A DNA stretch of 64,000 nt from Progne subis subis. Lineage: Eukaryota > Chordata > Aves > Passeriformes > Hirundinidae. Under the pieces are notes generated by a model. It worked only from the letters and a program-made list of their open reading frames with translations. It was not told the DNA's origin and made no database searches. The stretch is from the NCBI GenBank assembly GCA_022316685.1, contig JAKJHU010000165.1:1-64000 (forward strand). Reading direction: 5' to 3'. Positions within the stretch are counted from its first letter, which is position 1, and each line of letters opens with the position of its first letter. The translations under genes and the position numbers were made by a program. Positions 23,946 to 34,470 of this stretch are shown here, in pieces.

Positions 23946-25929
23946 CTGTCACGAGCTGTGTGATGAAAGATGTATTCAGGACCTGGCAGCAGCAGCTGGA
24001 CCTGCCTTCCCCCTGAGACACAGACGGAATGGAGGATGCTCTGAGCTCCGTGGGCAGAGCAGAAGGTCCTGCAGAGCACAGTGACCCCGAGGCTGCAGCC
24101 CTGCTGTCCCCTGCCTGTGCTGCAGGCTCTGGTGTGACAGCTCTTCCTCTGAATCTGGGGCTCCAGGGAAGGAGGCTGTGGAATATCCAACTTCCAGAAA
24201 GCAGGAGCAGAATTTTCCAGCTCTGAACTGGAATGCCAGGAAGGGGGACAGGTTTTTCTGCCATGCAATTCATCATGCTGAGGAATTCTGGTCAGCGTTC
24301 ATAATGTCTATTTTTATTAATTCTTTTCCTCTTAATCCTGATAGAGTTGAGAGCATCTTTTGATGAGAAGTTCTTCTGCACTATTCAGATTTTTCAAAAG
24401 TATTTGCCTGACTGTTTTCTTGTTCCTTTACTGAGACCAGCTAAAAGACACCACATGGCTGTGCAAATTCTGGTTCTATATGGGAGCCCTCTGATCTCAT
24501 AGAATTTCAAACTGAAGTAGGGAGGGATTCAAATCCAACATATGTGTCTCTCTCATTCCTTTCTGCCCTTTAAATTTTTCTTCTTTTCAGTTCTAAAAAT
24601 GTATAATGTATTGGAGAGCTCGCTGAAAAATCTCTGCTAATAATTTATTGGAGTTTTTAATTACAGTTCTGCCTGTCTTTATACACATATTAGATTTAAA
24701 TGTGAAATGTTCACTGTGGTGCCTGAACCCTGGCACAATTTAGTATTTTTTTGCTGGGCAAGATCCTCTGACATACAGCTCATTTATCAGTTACGTGACT
24801 TTGCCACATAATTTTGTAGACTTTTATTAGGCCAAAAGTAAATTTCCTTTTAATGGAGTCCAAGCAAGTAAATTTGCTCTGCTAAAATTTTCCCACAGTG
24901 CATTTTGTACTGGCCTTGTCTTATGATGTAGGTGTGTTTTTCAGGTGAGGTGGATTTGAAATTGTTTCTGACCCTCAGAAATTACTCTCTGCCCTCTGGG
25001 CTGCTCATTTCTCGAGGCAACTTTTGCACTGTGTTTTATTTATTAGACTTAGAACTAGGACAGCTGTACTCCTGCTCCTGCATATTCTTAGGAAATTGGT
25101 GTTTTGTGGAAAAAAATGACCAAAGTGAGTTTATTGCTCACTGGCAAGAAAAGGAGGTTTTATGTCTCGTGTGATGTTTTTTCCCTCTCTGGGGCAGGAG
25201 GTTGGAAGCTTTGCTGCAGCTCTTCTCTTCAGTGCCCTTGTTTGTTAGCAGAGAAAATGAACCAGACCTCTGGTATTTGCCAGCTTTCCCTTCCCTACTC
25301 TTTCATGGAATTCTCAGTTCCGTACTGAAGAACAGATGGCTCTGGAGTACAGCTTTAGGTGCCTCCAGGAGGTTTTTCCCAGAAACCACCCATCCCTGGG
25401 TCTGGGGTGAGGCCACTGCCTGCAGTTCTGTTCACCTGAAGCACAGAAAACCTGGCCTTCAGGATCCCTGAGCTCTTGGCTGACAGAAGAATCCCCCAGG
25501 CTACTGAAAGTCACCACCTCGGGCTCGAGAAATCCAAAAGGTTGAGGAAAGCTGCGGATTGCTGGAGGCTGCGGGAATGGCACCGAGTTTTCCTTGCTCT
25601 GATACTCCTCCCCAGCAATCTGCTGCTGGCTGCTGTCAGAGACACACACGGGCCTTGGAGAAATACTTTGTGTTACCTCACATCACCTCTGCTGTTCTTC
25701 ACTTGGAGCTGTTCTGATGCTACTGACAGAGCACTGAGGGGTGCAGGGATGTGTCCCTGATGCCAGCTCGGGCTGGAAGCTGCCGTGAGGCTGATGCCAG
25801 CTTCGGAGAGGGGGTGGTTAGAGCTGTGTGACCGTGACAAAGCACTTTTAAGGATGTACTGACACGTTGGCCTGGTTACTCCTGCCTGCAGGTGTGGCTG
25901 CTTGAGAGCTGTGGATTTGAATCATCACG

Positions 25930-26056
25930 AAATCATGGAGTGGTTTAGGTTGGAAAGGACCTGAAAGCCCATCTCACCCACCCCCTGCCGTGGACAGGGA
26001 CACCTTCCAGTATCCCAGCTTGCTCCAAGCCTGTCCAACCTGGCCTGAACCTCCAG
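25930..26056 (-). mobile_element. CR1 LINE 3' fragment (antisense)
   Basis: It contains AAATCATGGAGTGGTTTAGG, TTGGAAAGGACCTGAAAGCC, CCGTGGACAGGGACACCTTC and CTCCAAGCCTGTCCAACCTG. Confidence 0.89.
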
Positions 26057-27930
26057 CTTGGGAAAGATATTTTTTCATTACTTGGTTGCTTGCGGCAGTT
26101 TAGTTGAAATAAACACTTTCGTTGGTTCTGTTTTCTCAGCTCACATATGTTGGTGTTCTGGTCACATTAATGGAGGGGTTTTAATGGCTGATTAATTGGA
26201 GCGTGCTAGAAACCCGGGAGTGCAGAGCAGTATGGTTGTTATTTCTGAGACAAAACAAGTTGGTTCTGTTGGAAGCATCACCATGTTCCGTGCCGGGGAT
26301 GAGTGAAGGTCTGGGAATCTTTGTCCCGTGTCCCTGGCATGTGGAGGGATGGTGTGCTGGGCAGGCTCCTGCTGAGCTGGCACAACCAGGCTCTGTCTGG
26401 GCACCCTTGTTTGTGTCCTGTTCTGTCAACTGCTGCTTTCCCACATCAGAAATGAGGCTGGATATCATTTTAAGTCTCTCCAGGGCTCTTCTGGTGCTTG
26501 CTGGACACGTGTTGTCCACAGTCGAGGTACCTGTGGCTGAAGGAGCACAGAGATGCACCCCAGCCCTGCAAACTCTGCCTCTCCCCTTGGAGGAATGCTG
26601 TTCTGGCTGCAGCTCACTGGCTTTGATGGTGTCCCTTGGGTTTAGTGGTGTCCCCCCAGAGGACATCACCAGGGGCTGATGCTGCTGGGTCGCAGTGCCC
26701 GGGGTAGGGGGTAACAGGCAGAGGTGCCCACGCTGTTCCCCTGCTGTTGTTTCTCTTACTTAGCATTTTTACTGCATTCCTCAGCTCGTTTGGCATTCCA
26801 GGCTCTTTGTCTTTGCTACCAAACTTGCACCACTGCTAGAAAGCTTTGGAAGCCACGTATCCTGGAATACAATTTTAAACCCACCTATCTTTTCTATTTA
26901 ACTGAGAGCTCTGACACGTTAATGAACACTGATGATCCCTGTGCTGCTGAATGCTTGCAGAATTGCCCTGCACTCTGTGCCTTGCAGTTCTATCCTGTGC
27001 AGTGCCATCAGGATTCCCTCTGGGAGACTTCTCTTATCCCACTGTGCCATTTCAAAGCTATACCAGACCAGCACTGACACCAGGTGAGCAGTGGGTCAGA
27101 TAAAAGAATCTGCCAGTGTTACAGGTATGGTGATAGCACCCTCCTCCAGCACTGGGGCTGTTCCTTGCTGCTGCTGGCTGGCTCAAGGAGCAGCGAGGGA
27201 GGAGGGAAGGGCAGGCTGAGCCCAGATCTGCTCTGGGAATGCTGCTCATTCCCTCTGCTTGGGACTTGCTTTCATCGGAAACCAACTTCCAGAACTTTTA
27301 TTGGAGGATGGGGAAGTCAAATTCTGTTCTTGAGTCATTCTCTCTGTGCTTTCTCACCAGCTTTATCTTTTGGTCTCTGCTTATGGGATATTTTTTGACC
27401 ATTTCTGTTTGCTCTACGTTGATAATCAGTGTAGCAAGGAGCGAATGTTACTTGGGTATTGGAAAGTACAAGATGGAAAATGACACTTGGGAACTTTTTC
27501 AAGTCTAAGAGTAAGTGAATTAAAGCAGAGTGAAGCCTTTGCTGCAGGACTTGAGCACTGAGGGGGGAGATGAGTTGGCCCTGGGGGTCAGGACGGCCAG
27601 TTCTAGATCTGTACCTGTGCGTTTTGATTTTTGAGGGGTGAATTTGTGACCTTCTCCCATGTTGGTTGTTCACAGTTTCTTGATTTTTACTGAACACATT
27701 ATAACCTTCCTTGAGACTCCTCCCATAATGAAGCATTTCGTTACTTAGTACTAAATTTCAGTTCTGTTGTTAATGAGACAATGAAGGATTGCACAATGAA
27801 AACGTGCAAAGCAACTGCTCTGTCATGTTTTGTAAATGTGAATTTCTCTCGCAGTAAGAGACAGTAATATTTTCTCTAGGTGTGCAGTTATTCCTTAAGT
27901 TTTCTTTCTTTGCATTTTTTTTTATTTTAG

Positions 27931-28018
27931 CTGCAGTCACTCTGCAACCTCCATCACATATGGCACGAATTGCTGCTGCAAACAGAATTGCTAATAAGAA
28001 AATGAAACTAAAGTGCCT
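27931..28018 (+). other. Exon-like segment, candidate cryptic or poison exon (88 nt)
   Basis: A long pyrimidine run ending TTTTTTTTTATTTTAG stands before 27931, and a GTAAGA donor starts at 28019. In the phase left by exon C the segment is open for 28 codons. Its length is not a multiple of three, so inclusion would shift the downstream frame. There is no protein similarity I recognise, and splicing here is inference only. Confidence 0.25.
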
Positions 28019-28361
28019 GTAAGAAGCTTTATGTGCACCAAAATTCAGCTCAGATCTAAGGTTGTAGCCATGATGTTGTCTATGTAAGCAGTGGAGTTTG
28101 ACTGTGCCCTACAGATTTGGGAATGTTTTTGGGGTTCCTGTTGGCATGTTGAGTAAGGAGTAGTAAAGCTGCAGAGATCTTGAGGATTCACCTGGGAATT
28201 TGGCTCAATGCAAGATGAAGAGTTCTGTATATTGGAAGGTCAGGGGAACAGCTTTTTTCTCTGAAAACAGGATCCTGGCCTTCTTGTGACTGTAAAGGTC
28301 TGTGACATTTTTAATGCTCCAGTTGGTGAAAATGCAGCTGCAGGAGGAGCTGTCACCAGAG

Positions 28362-28411
28362 CCAGGTCGGATGGGGGCTTGGAGCAGCCTGGTCCTGTGG
28401 AAGGTGTCCCT
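28362..28411 (+). mobile_element. CR1 fragment (sense), left arm of a fold-back
   Basis: CCAGGTCGGATGGGGGCTTG, then GAGCAGCCTGGTCC and GGAAGGTGTCCCT, match sense CR1. It is followed directly by an antisense piece of the same region, giving an inverted repeat with the stretch 28455-28503. Confidence 0.85.
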
Positions 28412-28550
28412 AAGGGACCTTAAAACCCACCCCAGCCCACCCCCTGCCATGGGCAGGGACACCTTCCACTGTCCCTGGGTGCTCCAGGCCCCATCCAGCC
28501 TGGTCTTGGACACTTCCAGGGATCCAGGGGCAGCCTCAGCTCCTCTCCAG
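28412..28550 (-). mobile_element. CR1 LINE 3' fragment (antisense), right arm of a fold-back
   Basis: It contains AAGGGACCTTAAAACCCACC, CCATGGGCAGGGACACCTTC, CAGGCCCCATCCAGCCTGGT and CAGGGATCCAGGGGCAGCCT. The terminal tail present in other copies is missing. It ends about 46 bp before exon D. Confidence 0.9.
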
Positions 28551-28596
28551 GAGTTCAAATTTCGGTGTTCACAGAGGAAATTCCTTGTTCCTCCAG

Positions 28597-28660
28597 GTCC
28601 TGCCCTGCTGCTCACCAGTGACAACATCAAACAGCGCCTGGGCTCTGCTGCTCTCGACAG
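28597..28660 (+). CDS. PNPLA7: PNPLA7 exon D: short linker exon
   Basis: This 64-nt exon completes the Gly codon from exon C and ends with two bases over. It encodes GPALLLTSDNIKQRLGSAAL followed by D. The family motif here is G-P-x-L-L-L-(T/N)-S-D-x-I-x-x-R-L-G-x-(A/S)-A-L-D, so the match is clear. The donor GACAG|GTACCT is weak at positions +4 to +6. A fold-back made of two CR1 fragments ends about 46 bp upstream of the acceptor. Confidence 0.93.
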
Positions 28661-29116
28661 GTACCTGCCCTCATCACTGCTCAGGGAAATGCAGAGACAC
28701 ACTGGACTGTTCTTATAAATACACAGAGTTTGGGAACAAAATCCTGTCTTCTAACATACACTGGGCCTTCTGCTCCAGGTGTTAGAGACAATAAAGTTTC
28801 AAGAGTATTTGGTGCAGGTGTGGGTGGGTTTTTTCCCACAGTTGCTTTCTCACTTGTGAATTTGAAAAGCTGAATTGCTGTGAGTGTGCTCATGCTTAGG
28901 GATGCTGTGGAAGCATTACTGAAGTGAGGCATCACTGTATCCTCCTGCTTTGCTATTTGTCTAATGGTATAAATCCTGGAGAAACAGAGCCAGCAGGAGC
29001 TTGGAGCTGGGAGCGGGTCCTGGCTGAGCCTCTCTCCCCCTGTGTAAGATTCCCCTCTCTTCTCTTGCGAGCTGTGATACACCACCAGTTGAATTCTCCG
29101 CTGTGTCTGTCCCCAG
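28661..29116 (+). other. PNPLA7: Intron D-E (456 bp)
   Basis: This short intron has no recognised repeat. It ends in a pyrimidine-rich tract and the acceptor CTGTCCCCAG. I see no other signal in it. Confidence 0.85.
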
Positions 29117-29286
29117 CATCCACGAGTACAGGCTGACCAGCTGGCTGGGCCAGCAGCGAGGACATCCACAGGATTGTGCTGTACCAGGCTGACAGCACCC
29201 TGACCCCCTGGACCCAGCGCTGCATCCGCCAGGCCGACTGCATCCTCATCGTGGGGCTGGGGGACCAGGAGCCCACTGTGGGAGAG
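29117..29286 (+). CDS. PNPLA7: PNPLA7 exon E, carrying a +1 frameshift
   Basis: The exon starts in frame (S)[13 protein letters not shown] and then breaks. An extra base near 29157 (CAGCAG-C-GAGGAC) shifts the frame to a TGA at 29190-29192. Removing one base restores [20 protein letters not shown] and the rest through [15 protein letters not shown], which is the conserved family sequence. At 170 nt the exon is one base longer than the 169 nt that phases 2 in and 0 out require, which independently places the surplus base inside it. The donor is GAGAG|GTGTGG, a weak match. Possible causes are a sequencing or assembly error, a null allele or gene decay. Downstream exons remain intact, which favours error or a very recent change. 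Confidence 0.9.
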
Positions 29287-30378
29287 GTGTGGGAGCTGCT
29301 CCTTCCCCTCTTGGCACTGGGAACAGCCCAGGGCAAAGCAGGTTGCTTTACACTCATGTATTTTCCTGGGTGTAACACCCAGTGAGGCATAAATAATGAA
29401 ATATTCCTGAGAAATGCCTGTTAGGAATAGCAAAAGAATTGTGTGAGAATCCTCTGAAATGGCAAGTTTTATGTGGGAGTACTTCCAGCAAAGTTCTATT
29501 CCTCTAAAGAGGCATTTTGACCAACGGTAAATCAAAAATTGCTTTGAAGCTTTGTGTTTCTGCCCAGAATTTCTTTGGGTCTCCACACAGAGAGAGAAAG
29601 TCTTTTCTGCCTGGATGAAATTCATGGTGTGTGCTTAGGAGAAAGTAGATCTAAATTACAGTGTATGAATTATTTATTATATTTTATTACAGATCTTAAG
29701 CTGTAATTTTTTTCCCCCTTACTATCTATTTTTATGGTTTTATATTTTATTACCAAAGTCCTCTGACCAGATAAAAATTCTTCAAGAAATTTTAAAAAGG
29801 GGTCACAGGTGGGGTTTTTTTAGGATGGTGAAGTGCTGAGTGTGACCTGCAAAGAGCCTGGGCTGGTCCCACGTGCAGCTTTCGTGTATGTCTCGTTGTG
29901 TGGGCTCAGCCTGCGTGGATGTGGGAGGCAGGAAGCACAGGCAGAACAAGCTGCCAGCAGTTGCCTAAAACAACAAGAAAAAAAGCAAAATCAGAAATGC
30001 AAGGAGAAAAAAAAAAAAAAAAAAGTGCGCTGATGGGAAGGGAAAAACGAAAACACTGAATATTTGTGGGCTGGAGTCTGACTTGGGCAGCATCTCACGT
30101 TGCAGGAGCAGTGCCTGCCTGTGCTGTGCTTTTAATGGCCTGGTTTAAGTCAAAACCGTTCAGGTTTGACTCCCTGGCTGGTTTTAGGCTTCTGTGTGCC
30201 GTGTAAGCCCAGAGTTACTAGTGGTGTTGTCTGTATCCATCGTGTTTGGGGGCTGTGAGTGTGCAGAGTTGGACTGAGGTGGGAATAGGGGTGTGGGGTG
30301 TATGTGGATGTATTTCATCCTGAGTCTGGAGCAGCCAGGACTTACTGTCCTTTCCTTGGGTGTCCATAACTGCTGTAG
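29287..30378 (+). other. PNPLA7: Intron E-F (1.1 kb)
   Basis: The intron is AT-rich around 29640-29820 and has an 18-A run at 30007-30024. I see no CR1 element or extra exon. The acceptor CATAACTGCTGTAG has a poor pyrimidine tract, yet phase and homology fix the boundary. Confidence 0.82.
30007..30024. repeat. Poly-A tract (18 A)
   Basis: An uninterrupted run of A in intron E-F. It is a simple repeat and no retrotransposed copy is recognised upstream of it. Confidence 0.93.
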
Positions 30379-30561
30379 CTGGAGAGGATGCTGGAGAACA
30401 CGGCAGTGAGAGCCCAGAAGCAGCTGATCCTGCTCCATAAGGAGGATGGGCCTCTCCCTTCCCGCACCGTGGAGTGGCTCAACATGCGGAGCTGGTGCTC
30501 TGCTCACCTCCACATCCACTGTCCACGCAGAGTCTTCTCCAAAAGGAGTCTGCCCAAGCTG
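30379..30561 (+). CDS. PNPLA7: PNPLA7 exon F: linker before the patatin domain
   Basis: This 183-nt, 61-codon exon is phase 0 at both ends. It encodes [20 protein letters not shown], then [20 protein letters not shown], and ends in [14 protein letters not shown]. The motif [17 protein letters not shown] is strongly conserved in NTE-family proteins. The donor is CTG|GTAAGA. There is no frame disruption. Confidence 0.94.
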
Positions 30562-31544
30562 GTAAGAGATCCCTGGTTTGGTGGCTGGTCCCTTGCTGTC
30601 CCTCACTTGGTCTGTGATCCGTGTATCACAGGGGATCTGGGATAATGATAATCAGCATGTTCTTACACACAGTGTTCTCTTTAAATCTGTTTGGCCTCAG
30701 TCAGATTCAGGGAACAGGGATAAGGGGGCTAGGCTTTCCTTATGGATGCAGACTTGGCTTTTTGATATCCTGAAAGAGTAATCACTGTCTCAGAGTCCCA
30801 GTGAAAGGTATGTACAGGCCATAGAATCCTTTTTGTTAGAAGCAGCACTGTGCTTTCCCAAAGCTGTGCTGAACATGAGGCAGAGGCAGCCTGGGATGCT
30901 TCCCAAGGCCTTCAGATCCTTGTCAAGGAAGAGAAGGAGCTCTGATGGAAATTCTATACCACCCCCAGCAGCTATAAAAGACTGAGATAGGCCACTGGAA
31001 CTGTTTGGGTGGTTCACAACCCTCTGCTCCTTTGAAGAAGAGCTCTAACAGAATCACTGACAGCTTCAGGCTGGAAAGGACCACTGGAGCTCCTCCACTC
31101 CCACCTCCCTGCTTGACAGGGTCCCCTGGAGCAGTCACTAGGATTGTGTCCAGACAGGCCTGGAGTATCTCTAGTGAGGGAGACTTCAGAGCCTGTCTTG
31201 TCCCTGTCCAGTGCTCGGTCACTGCACAGGAAAGAAATCCTTCGTCCTCTGCAGGTGGAACTCGTGGGTAATCAGTTCCTGCCCGTTCCTCTGGTGCCAT
31301 TGCTGGGCCCCACAGAGCAGAGCCTGGTCCCTGCCCCGAGCCCCCAGACACGGGGGCACACAGGGGTGAGGGGGGCACATGGGCCTGCTCAGTCCTGTCT
31401 TCTCCAGGCTGAGCAGCCCCAGCTGCCCCAGCATTCCCTCACAAGAGAGAAGCTCCATTCTCCTCATCTTTGCAGCAGCTTTTAGCAGGCTGCTCTTGGC
31501 CCTGCCCTGCCCGTGCAGTGACCGTGCCTGGCTCTCCTCTGCAG
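30562..31544 (+). other. PNPLA7: Intron F-G (983 bp)
   Basis: About 440 bp of this intron is an antisense CR1-like element (31049-31480). Inside it lies a decoy acceptor with the same 15 bases (31245-31259) as the true exon G acceptor (31535-31549). I see nothing else in the first 490 bp. Confidence 0.82.
31049..31480 (-). mobile_element. CR1-like LINE 3' region (antisense), diverged
   Basis: It begins CAGAATCACTGACAGCTTCA, then GGCTGGAAAGGACCACTGGA and GCTCCTCCACTCCCACCTCC. It continues with a reverse-complement CR1-like body to CAGCCCCAGCTGCCCCAGCA. The match is weaker than for the young copies. Confidence 0.72.
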
Positions 31545-31663
31545 GTGGAGATGTACGAGCGAGTGTTCCAGAAAGCTCCAGACCGTCACTCGGACTTCTC
31601 GCGCCTGGCCCGGGTCCTGACGGGCAACGCCATCGCGCTGGTGCTGGGCGGCGGAGGCGCCAG
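31545..31663 (+). CDS. PNPLA7: PNPLA7 exon G: start of the patatin domain, glycine-rich loop
   Basis: This 119-nt exon enters in phase 0 and leaves with two bases over. It encodes [20 protein letters not shown], then [27 protein letters not shown] is the oxyanion-hole loop that opens the patatin alpha/beta hydrolase fold. Its last Arg codon is split, and the final Gly comes from exon H, 16.2 kb away. The acceptor is TCCTCTGCAG and the donor CCAG|GTAGGG. A sense CR1 begins about 25 bp downstream. Confidence 0.95.
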
Positions 31664-31687
31664 GTAGGGCATTGTCCTGGGCATCCT

Positions 31688-31806
31688 GGCTGGGCTGGAC
31701 GGGCTCTGAGCGGCCTGGCTGGGCAAGGGCACCCTGCCCGCAGCAAGGGGTGCAACAGGATGGGCTCCAAGGTCCCTCCCAGCCCAAACCACTCCAGGAT
31801 TCTGTG
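31688..31806 (+). mobile_element. CR1 LINE 3' fragment (sense)
   Basis: GCAACAGGATGGGCTCCAAG, then GTCCCTCCCAGCCCAAACCA and CTCCAGGATTCTGTG, form a diverged CR1 tail. It sits about 25 bp after the exon G donor. Confidence 0.82.
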
Positions 31807-34377
31807 CCGGTGCATCCACCGGATCCGAGAGCTGTCCCTGGGCTGGGGAGGATCCCTCAGGGATAACAGAGATCCTGGAGCACCAGCACTGCTCTGCAGG
31901 CAGCATTTGGGGGAGGAGACTCTGAGGAATTACACAAACTTAGCCTGCCGTGGGGTTCTGTGCAGAATTTCTGCAGAAGGAACATGAGTGTTTGTGACCT
32001 CTTGAGGACTCTCATAATGGTTTAATACCAGGAGGTGACCAGGGCACGAAAGATGACGCTTCTTTCTGTTGACCTACTCTATGGATTTTTTTTTTCCCTT
32101 ATGGATTATGGTATTAGAAAATGGCTCACAGTATTTCGAAGCTCTTCAAAGTTGGAGCAGTAAGAGCAATGATGTCCTCTAATGGAGAATGTTCTTATCT
32201 TTATAAATCCCCCAAACCCCCAGGTACCCATACACTTTTGACAGCCTTACCTTACAGAAAGAGCGTGTTTTTGCAGACACAAGGACAAGGTGTGTGCTGA
32301 GCACTCCGTTAGAATTCCATCTGAAACCCCAATGAGCTTTAGAAATAAATTATTGCTGGCATTTTTCTTTGGAATCCCTTTTTACTTGGAGAGTTTTCTG
32401 TTGAGACAGAATTGAGTCGCCCTTTCTCTCAAGCGAGCGCCACCTTCGTTGTCTCCATCACTGTGTTCTTGAAGCCCTGCTTGAAAAGAGTGCTTTGAAA
32501 TACAGCTCTCAGAAAAAGAAAATCTCTAATTTGCACGTGGTCTGTCTAAGTGCACAGAAATATCACATTTTTGTCGTTGGGCCAGCATGTGCTTCAGGGG
32601 AGCATTCTCTGCAGGGAAGGCTGGAGCTCCTTTTGTGCCAGCTCCTCCTGAGCAGTCCCTGGTGCTGAGACAGCCAGAGCTGGTTCCTCGAGTGTGTCAC
32701 TGGTGCCTTGATCCTGCTCCCTTTTACAGCCCCTCACCTGAGCTGGTTTCAGGATTCCATTCTGACACAAGCTCTGTCCTGTGGAGACACAAAGCAGAGC
32801 AACAGAGGGGAGCTTCTGTTTTATCTGACTGTCTCAGGAGGCTTCTCATGCACTGATTCAGAGCATTTGTGGTTTGTTCTTTGTTCCCAGCTGATACCTC
32901 TGCCTCTACCAGAGCCTGTGTCACGCTAAATATGTGCATTCCTGTACTGCTGGAAGCACATTTTGCTCCTTCCCTTCCTTCCTTCTCTAATAGTACTGTA
33001 ATTTTTTTGCCAAACTATTTTTTTTTTTATTTTTATTTTTAATTCTACTACTTAATTTTCAAGCTCCCACCTGTGGGTGTGCAGGATCTGAGGTAAGGAG
33101 AAGCAGGGTCCCTGTGTTGGTCCTGTGTTGTCTCTCTCTGCAAAGCTGCTCTGCTGCTATGTTGGCTTTGGGGGCTCTGGATGCTCATCACCCATTCAGC
33201 AACGAGCCATGGGCCATTAGCCATCACTCTGCTCATTTCTGCATCCCTGAATGGGGAGGACTTGAAGAGGATTAAGGACAGAGTGGATAAATGGGAAATT
33301 TCTTCCTTCTCTGAAACATTTGCTATGCCACAGACTGAAATGCTTGTTCAGGCGTTCCAGGCTGGCACAGGAATGGTGTGAGCATTGTGTTTTCCCTGGA
33401 AAGGTACAGAATGCTGTTCTAGTCATTAAATAATCATCTAAATTGTGGCTAGATAAAGATTTCTCAAAGTGAGAATATAATTAAGACTGGGGAAAAGACA
33501 AAATCGCTCTGAACCATGTAAAGGTCCAGAATTACTCTGAATTTCTGCCTTTGGAAGGGCAAAATAAAGTCTCAGATTGCCCATTTCTGCTAAGGAGGGA
33601 ATTTCAAGAGATTAGGTTAGATACTTCAAATCATCCTGTGGTTAAAGCACAGTCAGACTAAGAATATCTTTGTGGGTCTCTGCACAGACTGTTGATAGCC
33701 TTTGGATAATAATTACATGAGTAACCTCCCACGTCGCTCTCGGAGCAGGAATCATGCAGGTCACACAGCCAGGGAGAAGTGACAGTGACAGGGGCTGGCT
33801 GGTGGCTATTTGTTCAAGGTATTGTGTTCTGTGACTCCAGTAATATCAATTATTTAGTTGTTATTTTGGGAATGTTTGTCTGGCTTCCCTGTGACAGCCG
33901 GATTGGGAGGTTTTACCAAGAGCAGCTTTCCTAGTAATTATCGTTGTGGTTTGTCATGACAAAAGGCTCATAGGAACTAAGGTTTTCTTTCTCCTCTGAG
34001 CATAAAAATAAAACAACTTGAAGTGATACGGTTCTAAAATTACAGTGCTTTGCTTTTGTTAAATGCTAACTTAATTTTAGTTAGAAACGTCGTGGAGTTT
34101 GAGGGAAGGAAAGGGGATTTGTGTTTAGGAAAATAATACCTTTGAGGTGTAGTTGCAAGAATAATGACACATCAAGCCCTGCAACAAAGGCATAAATCTT
34201 CCATAAATAATTGTCCTGACCTTTAGCCCTCCCACGTACAGCCCACCCCTTCTTTGGTTTGCTATGGTTGTCTTAGCAAAGCTGTTTGAAAACTAAAATT
34301 TCTAGGGAGTAAATAATTATTACAGACCTATCTGGGAATCCCTAAGGCTTTGGGAAAGAAAATGGGTTGAACTGTTC

Positions 34378-34470
34378 CAGAATCATGGAGTATCCTGAGC
34401 TGGAAGGGACCCACAAGGATCTTCACTCCTGGCCCTGCACAGGTACTCCAGCAATCCCACCCTGAGCGTT
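34378..34470 (-). mobile_element. CR1 LINE 3' fragment (antisense), second subfamily
   Basis: CAGAATCATGGAGTATCCTG, then AGCTGGAAGGGACCCACAAG, with CCCTGCACAGGTACTCC and CAATCCCACCCTGAGC, match the tail of the 7861 and 43800 subfamily. Confidence 0.83.

Larger units (their letters stand above)
19765..28596 (+). other. PNPLA7: Intron C-D (8.8 kb)
   Basis: CR1 fragments lie at 19894, 22024, 23482, 25930, 28362 and 28412. A 43/44-bp tandem duplication is at 21030-21116, an 18-bp doublet at 22523-22558 and a 29-T tract at 23230-23258. An exon-like segment with a strong acceptor lies at 27931-28018. The stretches 20200-22020, 24000-25925 and 26060-27900 are unique DNA in which I see no coding similarity. 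The acceptor before exon D is CTTGTTCCTCCAG. Confidence 0.85.

Noticed and set aside
23348..24268. 306-codon minus-strand open frame
   Set aside because: Much of it lies across a CR1 3' region (23482-23945), which is GC-rich and poor in stops. The translation resembles the same noncoding CR1 stretch at other copies and not a CR1 protein.
28681..29625. 314-codon minus-strand open frame
   Set aside because: It is antisense to exon E and its flanks. The conserved coding signal is clearly on the + strand.
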